Origin: Nicotiana tabacum
Lineage: Eukaryota; Streptophyta; Magnoliopsida; Solanales; Solanaceae
Direction: 5' to 3'
DNA: 64,000 nucleotides
Assembly: GCF_000715075.1 (NCBI RefSeq)
Contig: NC_134082.1
Coordinates: 139,178,948-139,242,947, forward strand
Part shown: positions 49,632 to 61,333 of the stretch, in pieces
How the letters are laid out: the number at the start of each line of letters is the position of its first letter
How positions within the stretch are numbered: the stretch's first letter is position 1
Notes under the pieces: generated by a model
The model's input: only the letters and a program-made list of their open reading frames with translations
Told to the model about the DNA's origin: nothing
Databases searched by the model: none
Position numbers and translations under genes: made by a program

Positions 49632-50204
49632 ATAATTTTATAATTAATTTAACAATTTTGAAAGCCAACTTATAAGACTTGATTTAGGACAAAGGGTAGT
49701 CATTAATGATTCTTCCTTCAGCAATGATATTGGTCACTAAAGGTAAAAGCTTACCCCAATTCAATATTGTTACTAAATAAATAAAGGCACTGATAAACCC
49801 ATCAGTAAACTAACTTGTCTTCACTAAACCTTACTGTGTAGTCAATTTGTTGGGCATATAGTAGTTTAATCGATGTAATTGACTAGCATACTTAGGTGTC
49901 AGAATATAATTAATTCAATACTTATGTGATCTCTTCAACTTGTCCTAAGGTTGAAGGTTGAGTAGGTGACATTATTATACTGAAGGGTCATAATAGATTC
50001 AACCCAGGATAACCCGTCAACCATTTTTTGACTTTTTGGTTAAAATCCTAACCAACAAGTTGTTTTCAACCCATTATCTGAATGTCTAAATTAAGGGGAA
50101 GTTACATTGTATACCCCTTTCAAGAACCCTTAACACACTATGCTTCAATAATAAAATTACATGTAATACATATCAATTAATTACCCTACATACCTATGTA
50201 GTTA
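49632..50204. repeat. Host flank copy A'' (before LTR 3)
   Basis: 573-bp third copy of the flank, about 99% alike to the others by eye, lacking one 7-bp GGTTGAA repeat. It ends in AGTTA right before LTR 3. Confidence 0.9.
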
Positions 50205-53060
50205 TGTCACGACCGAATTCCCTGAACCCGGTCGTGATGTCGTCTCTCGTGAAGACAAGGCCAGCCAGACCAAAACAGACCACCTTTTATTAACACTTAA
50301 ATACCATAAGTAGTTTTAAAACGTGATATAATAACCATAATTTGCGGAATTAACGATATCAACAGTAGAAACCATCTCAATACAGCCCAAATCGAGGTGT
50401 CACAAGTCATGAGCAACTAATAGTTCTGGATACTAGTCTACAAGATACGAAATCCGTTACAGAATTTCAAGAACATGAAAATAGGAAGATAAGGGAGGCA
50501 CGGGGGCTGCGGACGCCAACAACTACCTCGTAGTCTCCGAAAATACTGCCTGGACTGGGAGGATCAACACTCAGGAGCAAACTCTGCGATGCCTGAATCT
50601 GCACACACGGTGTAGGGAGTAATGTGAGTACTCTGACTCAGTGAGTAATAATCATAAATAATGGATGAAAGCAAGAAAACACTTAAAGGCACAAAGCAAT
50701 TCTATATCAAGCAGCAAAATCACTTAAGGCAGTAAATCCATGAAGAAATCAAATGAAGTTCCTTTAAACCAAGTAAAACAGGTAATTTAGCAGGTGAATA
50801 ACAAGTAGAAATCCGCCCCTCGGGCACAGTAACAATCACTTAGAACAGTATCAGCCCCTCGGGCTCACTCTCGGTACAATATCAGCCCCTCGGGCTCACT
50901 CTCAGTACAGTATCAGCCCCTCGGACTCACTCACAAATCATGATGGGTACACGCGCTCACTGTGGGAGTGCAGACTTCGGAGGGGCCCCTTACGGCCCAA
51001 GCGCAATATCAAGCCATCTCGTGGCAATAAAAAGTATCTCAGGCCCTCGGCCTCATATCACTCAGCATATCATCACAAGCCCCTCGGTCATTAGTAAAAT
51101 AGTAGTTCTCAGCCCAAAACATCATTTAAGTTCAAATACGAATAAAAGTGGCTGAGTTTGTAAAACAGTAAATATCAGCAGGACTGAGTTCAAGTAATAA
51201 GTCAAATAGTGAGGAATTAGTGATAAAAATCCCCGGAGGGTTCAAATAGTTGACACGAAGCCCAAATATGGCAATCAGCCCAAATCATGACGGTAACAAA
51301 TAAGTTTCAGTCAAATACGCGGTAAAATCATCAATCGGGACCGACCAAGTCACAATCCCTAGTAGTAAAGGACCCTACGCTCATTACCCAGCGCGTGTCT
51401 CACCTCAATACAACACTGCAATGTGCAATCTGGTGTTTCAAACCCTCAGGACATCATTTACAACCATTACTCACCTCGAACCGGCTAATTCTCTAGCTCA
51501 CGATGTCTTTGCCCCTCGAATTGGCCTCCACGCGCGTCGAATCTATCCAAAATCAGAACGAATACATCACATTATGCTAAGGGAACAAAGCCCAAGCAAA
51601 AACAATCGAATTATCACAAAATTCCAGAAATTGGTCAAACCCGACCCTGGGCCCATATCTCGGAATTTGACAAAATTCACAAAACTAGAATCCTTATACT
51701 CTCACGAGTCTATCCATACGAAAATTATCCAATTCGGATACTATTTGGGCCTTCAAATCATCATTTTATATTTTTGAAAGATTTCACAATTTTCTTCTCA
51801 AATTCCATCCCAAATCACGAATTAAATGATGAATTAAATGATAGATTCATGTACACTAGCCAAATCTGAGTTAGAATCACTTACCCCGATGAATTTTTTG
51901 AAAAACCTTCGAAATATTGCCAAAATCCGAGCTCTCTAGGTCAAAATATCAAATAATACCCAAAACCTCATATTTATAGAGTACCCCACAGATTTCCACC
52001 GCGGTCTGCACAAAACCAGTGCGGTCCGTACAAAAACGACCACGACCGTACAAGCTTTCCTCTGCAGTGATAGGCTTTAGTATTTTGGCCATAACTTTCG
52101 GTACAGATGTCCAAATTGCAATAGCTTTACATTTATGGAAACTAGACACGAAGGGCTAGAACTTTTGTTTTTGAATCATCTCAAAATTCCTTGTATATCA
52201 AAAGATATGATCTTCCAAAGTAGGACCAGTGGAATGTTCTTCACCGCGGCAGCACACCATTTTGTGCGGTCCACACAACACCTACCGCGACCGCACTTCA
52301 TTTTGTGTGGTTCGCACAGCACATACCGCAGCCGCACTTCTTTTTGTGCTGACCGCGTGGTGAGTTCTGAGGCCTGCAACCCTTCTGGACCTGCTACAAC
52401 TATGATTTTTGGCCTAAAACATCCCGGAGCCTACTCGAAACTCCCGGAACTTCAAACCAATTGTACCAACACATCTCATGACATCGGTCAAACTTGTTCA
52501 AAACTTCGGAACGCTCACAAAAATATCAATCACCAATTTAACATAGGATTTTCAAGCCTAAGAACTCCAAGAACTCTTAAATTATGCTTTCGATCAAAAA
52601 GTCTATCAAATCTCGTCCGTATGACCTAAAATTTTGCACACACATCCCAAATGACACAACGAAGCTACTGTCACTCTAGGAATTCCATTCCGACCCCAAT
52701 ATCAAAATCTCGCCTATCAACAGGAACCGCCAAAATATTAACTTCGCCAATTTAAGCCTATATCTTCTCTACAACTCCAAAACCCATTCCGATCGCGCTC
52801 CTAAGTCACAAATCACCTCCCGAAGCTAACCGAACCATCAAAACTCACTTCTGAACCTTCTAACACATAAGTCAACATTCGATTGACTTTTCCAACTTAA
52901 GCCGTCTTAAAAGAGACTAGGTGTCTCATTTCTTACCATATCCTCTCCGTACTCGAACTAATCAATCCGATCACATAAAACATGGATAACGAAGTGTAAA
53001 GAAGCTAAAATAGAGGAAAACGGAGCGATAACTCATGAGACGACTAATCGGGTCGTCACA
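50205..53060 (-). repeat. Gypsy LTR 3, solo-LTR-like and diverged
   Basis: Starts TGTCACGACC, ends GGGTCGTCACA and is flanked on both sides by the exact 5-bp duplication AGTTA (50200-50204 and 53061-53065), so it has the structure of a solo LTR. It differs from LTR 1 at about 10 of the first 107 bases. It lacks about 37 bp near 51068 and carries about 75 bp more near 52785-52860 than LTRs 1 and 2. No internal region adjoins it. Confidence 0.88.
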
Positions 53061-53361
53061 AGTTAATGGGCAATAACTACCTAATAAATATGTCCCCTTA
53101 ATTAAAGGAAGCTATATATTCAAAGCATATACAAAGCAAATCCAGTGAAAATCTTACTCCATCCGTTTCAAACTTGGACCAAAATTAAAGAATAAAAAAG
53201 GATTATCCATTAAATATTTTTTCTTACTATGGGAACCTTTGTCGTTATAGAAGTTTATCTTCTTCTATACATTATAAAAAATACAGTAAACTAATCATTG
53301 TATACTATTAAAGAATATTAATATTCCAAGTAAAATAATATATACACAATAAATATAATAA
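53061..53361. other. Right flank of the retroelement array
   Basis: Opens with the target duplication AGTTA, the other half of the original insertion site, and continues as AT-rich non-coding DNA. Confidence 0.7.
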
Positions 53362-53790
53362 AAGTATGTTTGATTTGATTATTATATTCCAAATTAGAAT
53401 ATTGTGGTATGTTTGGTTTGAATACTATATTCCAAATTAGAATATTATGGTATATTTGATTTGAATATTGTATTCCAAATTAGAATACTGCGATATGTTT
53501 GGTTTTGAATATTGTATTCTTTATTAGAATATTATATTGTGTTGGTTTGAATACTATATTCTTCATTAATCAATTGTAATTTGGTATGTTTGGTTTGGAT
53601 AATGTATTGCACATTAAAATATTTTGGTATGTTTGGTTTCAATATTGTATTCTATTAGAAAACTATGGTCTGTTTGGTTTGAATATTGTATTCCAAATTA
53701 GAATATTGTGGCATGTTTGATTTGAATATTATAGTGTATTGGTTTGAATAGTATATTCTAATAGTTCTGTAGTTTAAATATTGTATCACA
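53362..53790. repeat. AT-rich minisatellite, period about 43 bp, roughly nine copies
   Basis: Repeats of a unit built from TATGTTTGGTTTGAATATTG and TATTCCAAATTAGAATATTG. The TGTTTGRTTTG landmark recurs near 53367, 53410, 53453, 53497, 53540, 53587, 53629, 53667 and 53715, with spacings of 38-48 bp. Copies are diverged. Confidence 0.8.
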
Positions 53791-54392
53791 AATTAAAATA
53801 TTTTTAACGTATTTTAATTTTTCTTTTGATTATATAGATGTAAGAGAAAAACAAAAAAAGATGAAACACTTCATCTAACAAATAAATGATAAAGAAGTAT
53901 TGTCTTGTACAAAATAAATATTTCATTTTCATATTCTTCCTCCTTTTGCACCCACAGGACATAGGAAATGTTTCGAGAGGGTTGTTTATTTAGAACATGA
54001 AATCATTTGATGGAAAGCTTTCGAGAGGATTGTTTATTTCGAGGGGTTCAGATGTTTGGTGAAAATGTATGATCCTAATTCTTTGGGATGATGGAGTGTT
54101 TTAAGAGATTTATTAAGTTGGAGTGAGATAATCTAATCCCTTAAAATGTGGAATTTGTTTAATGACATATAGATATATTAAAGATGTAAAAAGTAAATAA
54201 AATTTTATAAAGTAGGTATAGAATGTAAAATAAATATTTTAAATATATATGAAGTTAACTGATGTTTTCAATGGGTATACCGCGTAGATTCCCCCTAAAT
54301 TAATGTACTCAATAAGGTATCCCATTGTCGAACTAAATACCGAATGAAATAAAAAAAAACTCTGGCCAAATCGTAACAAGAAATTATTAAAA
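53791..54392. other. AT-rich intergenic DNA
   Basis: No open frame or recognised element. It ends with TTATTAAAA (54384-54392), which I read as the left target duplication of the following Mutator-like element. Confidence 0.6.
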
Positions 54393-54687
54393 TGAATTTT
54401 TACATTCCTATACCATATAGGAAACTATATTACCCTTAATGTTTAAGGTTTGATATAATTACATTTAGTATACCTAATTACCAATTATGTACTATTAGTG
54501 ATTTTTAAGGGTATTAATTACACTCCTAATTTAATGGTACTGTATATTCTTCTAATATCACTCCCCCCACGTTTCTCTCTCTAATTCCTACACCTTCACC
54601 CACGTTTCCCTCCCACACCCATGATTTCTGTATCAAAATTTCATTATTTCTTCCATAGCCAAGACACTGTCGGCACCTCTACAATCT

Positions 54688-54768
54688 TGTCCTAATGTTT
54701 TTGTGCCCGGGGAAGATGAGCACAAGCCTGATCGATTTGATGGTTATGATTTTGGGTTCCTTCAGTAA
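54688..54768 (+). other. Possible captured coding fragment inside the MULE
   Basis: A 26-codon open stretch, CPNVFVPGEDEHKPDRFDGY followed by DFGFLQ and a stop, has a protein-like composition unlike the surrounding AT-rich DNA. I do not recognise the family. It may be a fragment of a host gene picked up by the element, or chance. Confidence 0.3.
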
Positions 54769-54980
54769 TATAAGAGGAAAGGAAAAGAGAGCAGCAATTC
54801 TACCATTGACAGCCATTAAAAAGCTTTGAATTCAAATTTTTGGGTTTTCAAAAATCATTATTTATTTAGATTGGGTGTTGTTGTAAATAATTGGGAATAT
54901 GGTTTGGAGTTTATATCTCAATTTTGAGGGGTTTTGTTGAAGATTAGACTTGGTTTTGGCTGAATTTCAGATTGAAACTC

Positions 54981-55050
54981 GAAGAAGAAGAAGAAGAAGA
55001 AGAAGAAGAAGAAGAAGAAGAAGAAGAAGAAGAAGAAGAAGAAGAAGAAG
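54981..55050 (+). repeat. (GAA)23 microsatellite
   Basis: 70 bp of GAA repeats at the inner edge of the left inverted arm. The matching point of the right arm (near 56430) has only CTTCTTCG, so the repeat expanded on one side. Confidence 0.95.
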
Positions 55051-55127
55051 ACATGACATGCATAATATTGCAGCAATTGTAGATAAATTGTAGAAAAATT
55101 GTAGACTGTTGTTTATTTATTTTTGAG

Positions 55128-56107
55128 CTTTTGTATTTTTGTGTTAAAAGTTTTGATGGGAGCTTGTTATTCCACTCCGTCTGTTTTGGAGCTAACTTGT
55201 GTAAAGGAGAAGATGTTTTTTAAGTTATATATATTGCTATACCTTTAAATTCAAGAAAGTAAGGTTGTATTGTATTTAAAGAGACATGAATTTGTAGAAT
55301 ATGTTGAATGTGAGGAATGAGTCAAATAAGACTCACAATGGCTTGTTTTCTACATTTAATCTACAACAAACTACATATCATTTGAAAACTTAATATGAAA
55401 ATACAGAATTTCAATGTTTCTACAAATTATCTATAAAATTTCTACAAACTCTTCATAACAGAATTTATCTTTATTTTCATGCATGTTCGTCTGGAACACT
55501 AAAGTTACTTGATATGCCAACATCTCCCGTTATAGAGGAATACAACTTATCTATAATTTTCTACAACTTTCACATATTATTTCCACCAGTTAAATATAAC
55601 TACAATAACATAACATTTGAGCTTTGTGTTTTTGTGTTAAAAGTTTTGATGAGAGCTTGTTATTCTACTTCGTCTGTTTTGGAGCTAACTTGTGCAGAGG
55701 AGAAGATGTTTTTTAAGTTATATATATTGTTATACCTTTAAATTCAAGAAAGTATGGTTGTACTGTATTTAAAGAGGCGTGAATTTGTAGAATATGTTGA
55801 ATGTGAGGAATGAGTCAAATAAGACTCACAATGACTTGTTTTCTATATTTATTCTACAATAAAACTGCATATCATTTGAAAAATTAATATCAAAATATAG
55901 AATTCCAATGTTTCTACAAATTATCTACAAATTTTCTACAAACTGTTCATAACAGAATTTATCTTTATTTTCATGCATGTTCGTCTGGAACACTAAAGTT
56001 ACTTGATATGCCAACATCTCCCGTTATAGAGGAATACAACTTATCTACAATTTTCTACAACTTTCACACATTATTTTCACCCAGTAAAATACAACTACAA
56101 TAACATA
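55128..56107. repeat. Two direct copies of a 490-bp segment inside the MULE
   Basis: 55128-55614 and 55618-56107 align along their length. Each has GTGTTAAAAGTTTTGATG, GCATGTTCGTCTGGAACAC and CAACATCTCCCGTTATAGAG in the same order. Both are rich in TCTACAA motifs. Differences are scattered substitutions. Confidence 0.85.
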
Positions 56108-57225
56108 AAACTTACATACAAATTTTATACAATATGTCTTTTGTATATTTTGTATCTGATTTATACATAGTAAAAATAATTTTCATGCAACTAATTATTT
56201 ATTATACAACTTATCTACAAATTATCTATAATTTTCGTACATTATTTCTACTAAGTTATATACAACTACAATATAATACCACTTAAATATAATTTTTATA
56301 CAATGTTGTTCAACTTTCATACAATAGTTAAATGAATAAAAGAAAAATAAATAAACAACAGAATACAATTTTTCTATAATTTATCTATAATGTTTCTACA
56401 ATTTCTGCAATATAATGTATGTCATGTCTTCTTCGAGTTTCAATCCGATATTCAGCCAAAACCAAGTCTAATCTTCACCAAAACCCCTCAAAATTGAGAT
56501 ATAACTCCAAACCATATTCCCAATTATTTGCAACAACACCCAATCCAAACAAATAATGATTTTTGAAAACCCAAATTTGAATTCAAAGCTTCAAAGCTTT
56601 TTAATGGCTGTCAATGGTGGAATTGCTGCTCTCTTTTCCTTTGCTTTGTATTACTGAAATTTGGACACAATTGCGTTTGATGTAGAAGAATTGTAGAAGA
56701 TTTAGTCGTTTTTGATTTGTGAAATCAGAAAAAAGTTTGAAACACAGTGTATCGAAAAAGTAGAGACGTTAAATTTGAAACGAAACTGACGAAGAAGATT
56801 AATGAGCGTGATTTGCGTTGCGGAAGATCTGGAAGAATATTTAGTCCCTCAATTTTAGCGCGTCTAAATAAGGAAGCCTACAACTACAATGATTCCCTAT
56901 TTAATGAATTGTATATATTTTGTAGAAATACTATTAGCATGAAGGGTAATATGCAAACTATGAACATATTTGATAATATAGTTTCCTATATGGTATAAGA
57001 GCGAAAATTTCCCTTTTTAAAACCAGTGTACATCACATTATTTGGGTGTGATCCTTTTCCGAACCTTGTATATATAAATATAGAATACTTTGTACATTGA
57101 GTTAACCTCACGGTAGATGACTTGTGTTATCACTCACTACAACGCCCCACATTCATTAATCCTAAAACATCTTGGACTACTTGATCATGACTCGTTTCTT
57201 TTACTTAACTCGCTCGGATTTGTTC

Positions 57226-60200
57226 TAGAGGTGGGCATATATCGGGTAAAACCGATAACCCGAACCATTAATTACTTATTGGGTTATCGGTATTGGGTTA
57301 TTGGGCTAATGGTTCGGTAACGGGTAAAAAAAATTTCTTATTGGGTTATCGGTTCGGGCTCGGTTTATCAATTCTGTTATTGGGTAAACCGATAACCCAA
57401 TAAGGGTTTACTAATTTACTAGTCTACCCTTTAGTCTAGTAATACTAGGGTTTCATTTTCATTATTTCATATACTGCTTTGCTTTCTCCGCTGTCCGCCT
57501 CACTCACTCCCTCAGTCCTCAGTCGTTACCCTCAGTCCTCAGTCCTCAGTCCTCACCCTCAGAAGTCAAACCTCACCAGTTCTTCGCCAGTCCGCCACCG
57601 GCCACACGGCTCAAGCAGTCAAGCCCTCACCAGTTCTTTGCCTCATGACTCACGCAGTCACGCCCACACGACTGAGCCCGTCAAAACTCAGTTTTCTTTA
57701 TCTTTTTCCAGCAAAACATTGCACTAAGATTAGTGTTTCATATCTCATTTCTGAATTCGTCTTAGTTTGGTATCTTAGAAATCAATTTTTGCATATTTTC
57801 CTTTTTTATGAAGCTCGAGAAATGGTTTCCCTAAAATGTTTGGTTTCTTGAATTTATACTACACTGATTGTTTGGTTTCCTTTTTCATACTATACTGATT
57901 TATACTACACTGATTTATACTATAACATCATGCAAATTTAGTGGGTAACATCCTGAAAATTTGGTGTTGTATAACAAACGAAGGTGGTGTTTTCTTTCTC
58001 TGTTGTCCGTACTTATCTTTTATTTTACCCTGCTTGATAGTTGCTGCTTAGAGCCTTAGACTGAGTTGTTTCCCATCCTCACTTGTTTATTGTCTATGTT
58101 GTGGCAGGAAGTATTGAGCATTTATTCAAAAAATATGTGTTTCATTTTAAGATTTTAAGCTAAATATGTAGTTATACGTGTTTCATTTTAAGATTTTGTT
58201 GTCTCACTGCTTGATTTCTTTTAAATCAAATTCACAGTGACACAAAAACATGACTGAAAATATCATGATTGATAAGGTGATTGGTGAAAGTGGAGCTTCT
58301 AATTCAAATGTCACATCACAATCTCAATCAGTTCAATCGAAAGCAAAAAAACAAAGAAAAAAGAGGTATGTTGCATGGGAATATTTCGACCAAATTATTG
58401 ATCCGGAAGAAAATCAAAAGGGTGTTTGTAAACATTGCAAAAGAGAATATTTTGCCGATTCAAAAGATAATGGTACGAAATCACTCCTTACACATATGGC
58501 CAAGTGTTTAAAAATGCCTTTAGATGTTGCAAAAAGTCAATCAAAACTAGGCTTTAACCCTATTCCGGGGGGTAATAAGGGTGATGTAGCTGTTGTTCCT
58601 TGGAAATTTGATCAAGAACAATGTAGGAAGGCTTTGTGTCGTATGGTGATCGTTGATGAACTTCCTTTCAGCTTTGTTGAAAAGGAAGGTTTTATGAATT
58701 TTATGAAAGTTGCACAACCTTTTTTTCGAATTCCTTCACGTAGAACTGTGACTCGGGACTGTTTTGATCTTTTCAATGATGAAAAACGTAAGTTGGTGAA
58801 GCTTTTTAAAGATCAGAGAGTTTGCCTTACCACTGATACTTGGACTTCCTTACAACGAATAAACTATATGTGTATTACTGTTCATTGGATTGATAGTGAA
58901 TGGAAAATGCATAAAAGAATTGTCATCTTTTGTCCAATTTCTAGTCATAGGGGGAAGATATGGAAAATAGTATTGTTAATTGTTTGAAAGAGTGGGGGTT
59001 ACAAAAGATTTTCACTGTCACAGTTGATAATGCTAGTTCAAATGATGTGACGGTGAAGGAGCTTTCTAAGAAGTTAACTAAATGGGGGACCAATTCTATG
59101 AATGGTAAGCACCTTCACGTGAGGTGTATGGCTCAATGTATGAATCTTGTTGTTCAGGATGGTATAAAAGAATCAATTGTGTCTATTGAACATATTAGGC
59201 AAGCAGTGAGATATATCAGGCAGTCTCCTGCTAGGTGGAAAAAGTTTCAGGAATGTTGTGATGAAGGAAATCTAGTTAGGAAATCTTTATGTTTGGATGT
59301 TCCTACAAGGTGAAATTCTACATACTTGATGTTGAACAGGGCTATTGAATATGAGAGTGCAATTTTAGAATATGTTGATCATGATATTGGCTTGTCACAT
59401 CATCTTGAGTTTGTTGATATTGTAAATGGAAGTCCTGCAGGTACACTTTTGAGTAGTGATTGGGGGGATGTAAAGAAATTGACAAAATTTCTTGAAATCT
59501 TTTATAAGCTTACTGTAAAGGTATCTGGCTCACTTTATGTTAATCAAATCATCATTTTCTTGAAATTTGTGAAGTTGTTGTTTACTTGAAACAATTGATA
59601 TTAAATGAAGATGTTTTGTTGGGTTCAATGACAAAGAAGATGAAGGAGAAATTTGATAAGTATTGGGGTGATCCAGAAAAAATGAACAAAATGATTTTCA
59701 TTTCATGTGTTTTGGATCCTCGGTACAAGTTTGATTCTGTTAGTTTTGCACTTGCGAAAATGTTCGAAGAGAAAGGGCCAATTATCGTGAAGGGAGTGCA
59801 TACATACATGACTTCATTGTTTGATAAGTATGTAAAGTCTTATTCAAAAGATAAAGTTTGTCGTCCCTCTTCATGTTTATCTAACTTTTCATTGGACACA
59901 ATGGAAACTTCAAATGGATCTTTTGGTTCTTTCTTTGAAGAATTAAAAAGACATAAAGTTGGGATTGGAGGTTCAGATTCTAAATCAGAATTGGAAAAAT
60001 ATCTTACAGAAGAAGTTGAAAATGAAATAGCAGACGGTAATATATTGCTTTGGTGGAAAGTAAACTCACCTAGATTCCCCATTCTTGCTGAGATGGCTCG
60101 GGATGTATTATCTATTCCTATTTCAAATGTTGCATCTGAATGTGCATTTAGCACTGGAGGGCGTATTCTTGATTCATTTAGGAGTTCATTGACTCCTAAA

Positions 60201-61325
60201 TTGGTGGAAGTTCTCCTGTGCCTTCAAGATTGGCTTCGAAGTGAGCCATTACCTGTAAGTGTTGAGGAAGATTTAGATGTTCTCGAGCAACTAGAACAAG
60301 GTAGCAATATTTTAATTTGTTTGATTGTATATTATTTTTATAAATAGTTTATTTAATATTTTTGTTGTTTGACTTGTTAATATTATTATCATAGATTTTG
60401 CCAATCTTGGAAACGAACCCTGCGATGATGATATGTAGAATCTTAGATAGTTGTAAGTTAAAACTTTGGTAAGTTAATTATTCAACTTATATAACACATA
60501 GTATGATTACAAATATTACTTGCTTAATATATTTTCTTGTTATGTTTAATAGGTGTAACCATGCCTCGACTTTGTGGTCTCAAAGCTATCTTACATGTTT
60601 GGAGTCACTATGAAAGGATTGAAGAATGTGATGATGGATGGTGGAAAGTAAGATGTAGTTATTGTCATCTTGTTTTATATATTATGTTTGGACTTTGGAC
60701 TTGTTAATCCTAAGGTTGCTACTACTTTGCATTATTATTAATGTGTTTGAACTATTACTTTGGAGTTTGGACATTACTGTGTATACATCTGTTTTTGGGT
60801 TGTGAAAGTTGGGATCTTTTTATCTCCTATTTTTGTTAGATTGGAATTTTGAGCTGTTTGCATTTTGTATGCACATGCAATTGAGGTACTGCCGTACTGG
60901 GTATGTTTAGTTTGAGGCAAAAAATGTACAGCTTTGTGTGCTGAAATTATTCAGTGAGAAGTTTAACTTTAAACTGAAATTATTGTGAGAAATATTGGTT
61001 TTATGTGCAGCTTTGTGTGCAGTTTATGTGCAGTTTAAACTGAAGTTTAAATTCATCAAATGCTTGTAGTTCTAGCGTTCTGCGGCTTCTGCCACAATAT
61101 ATAGCAGCTTCCAGTAAACTTTGTACAAACGTTCAGCAATCAACACTATTAATTTTAGTTTTACCTTATCGGGTAAACCGATAACCGAACCGATAATGAT
61201 CAATAACCGATTAACCGATACCCGATAACCAATATCTTATCGATTTGGTTATCGGATTATGATATTTGTAAACCGATAACCGATAATATTCAAAACCGAA
61301 CCGAACCGACCGATGCCCACCCATA
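57226..61325 (+). mobile_element. hAT transposon (4.1 kb), full-length but decayed
   Basis: The ends are TAGAGGTGGGCAT and, on the other strand, TATGGGTGGGCATCGG. An exact 8-bp target duplication ATTTGTTC flanks it (57218-57225 and 61326-61333). Both ends carry dense copies of CCGATAACC/GGTTATCGG, likely subterminal transposase-binding sites. It encodes a BED zinc finger and hAT dimerisation-domain transposase in three broken pieces. Confidence 0.93.
58250..60347 (+). pseudogene. hAT transposase (BED finger to hAT-C domain), frame broken
   Basis: Begins MTENIMIDKVIGESG. A BED zinc finger spans residues about 40-90 (YFDQI, CKHCKREYF, THMAKC). The RNase H-like core follows with LTTDTWTS. The frame shifts near 58940-58965 and continues in 58960-59313 (VTVDNASSNDVTV, HVRCMAQCMNLVV). 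It then meets a TGA at 59311 where the family has a Trp (PTR*NSTY). The next piece is open to 59589, and the last runs 59586-60347 with YWGDPEKMN, LDPRYKF and the hAT-C dimerisation motif ISNVASECAFSTGGRILD. These breaks preclude activity unless some are read through. Introns around 60300-60450 are possible near the C-terminus. Confidence 0.9.
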
Positions 61326-61333
61326 ATTTGTTC

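Larger units (their letters stand above)
34491..53060 (-). repeat. Tandem array: 7.57-kb unit (host flank + LTR + gypsy internal region) x2, then flank + LTR
   Basis: The marker ATAATTTTATAATTAATTTA occurs at 34491, 42061 and 49632, spacings of 7,570 and 7,571 bp. Each copy starts with the same non-element flank (580, 580 and 573 bp), then an LTR opening TGTSACGACC. After the first two LTRs comes a 4.1-kb gypsy internal region on the minus strand, cut off in gag, where it joins the next flank copy at GGGCACAGTAAAAATAATTT. After the third LTR comes unique DNA. The 5-bp target duplication AGTTA lies left of every LTR and right of the last (53061-53065). Confidence 0.92.
54393..57013. mobile_element. 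Non-autonomous Mutator-like element (2.6 kb) with long inverted ends
   Basis: The left end contains TATACCATATAGGAAACTAT; the right end contains its reverse complement followed by GCGAAAATTTCCC, the common MULE terminus type. Flanks TTATTAAAA (54384-54392) and TTTTTAAAA (57014-57022) form a 9-bp duplication with one mismatch, the MULE size. Inside, a second, longer inverted pair lies at about 54770-55065 and 56410-56655. Between its arms are two direct copies of a 490-bp segment and a GAA repeat. No transposase is present. The left terminus itself is less well conserved than the right. Confidence 0.7.

Noticed and set aside
34491..53060. Reading the array as two complete independent gypsy insertions
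   Set aside because: Each copy lacks its gag start and 5' LTR, all share the same left flank and AGTTA site, and there is one right flank, so a DNA-level tandem duplication fits better.
55514..55741. 75-residue open frame in the MULE
   Set aside because: AT-rich, lies across the 490-bp duplication and has no counterpart frame in the other copy.
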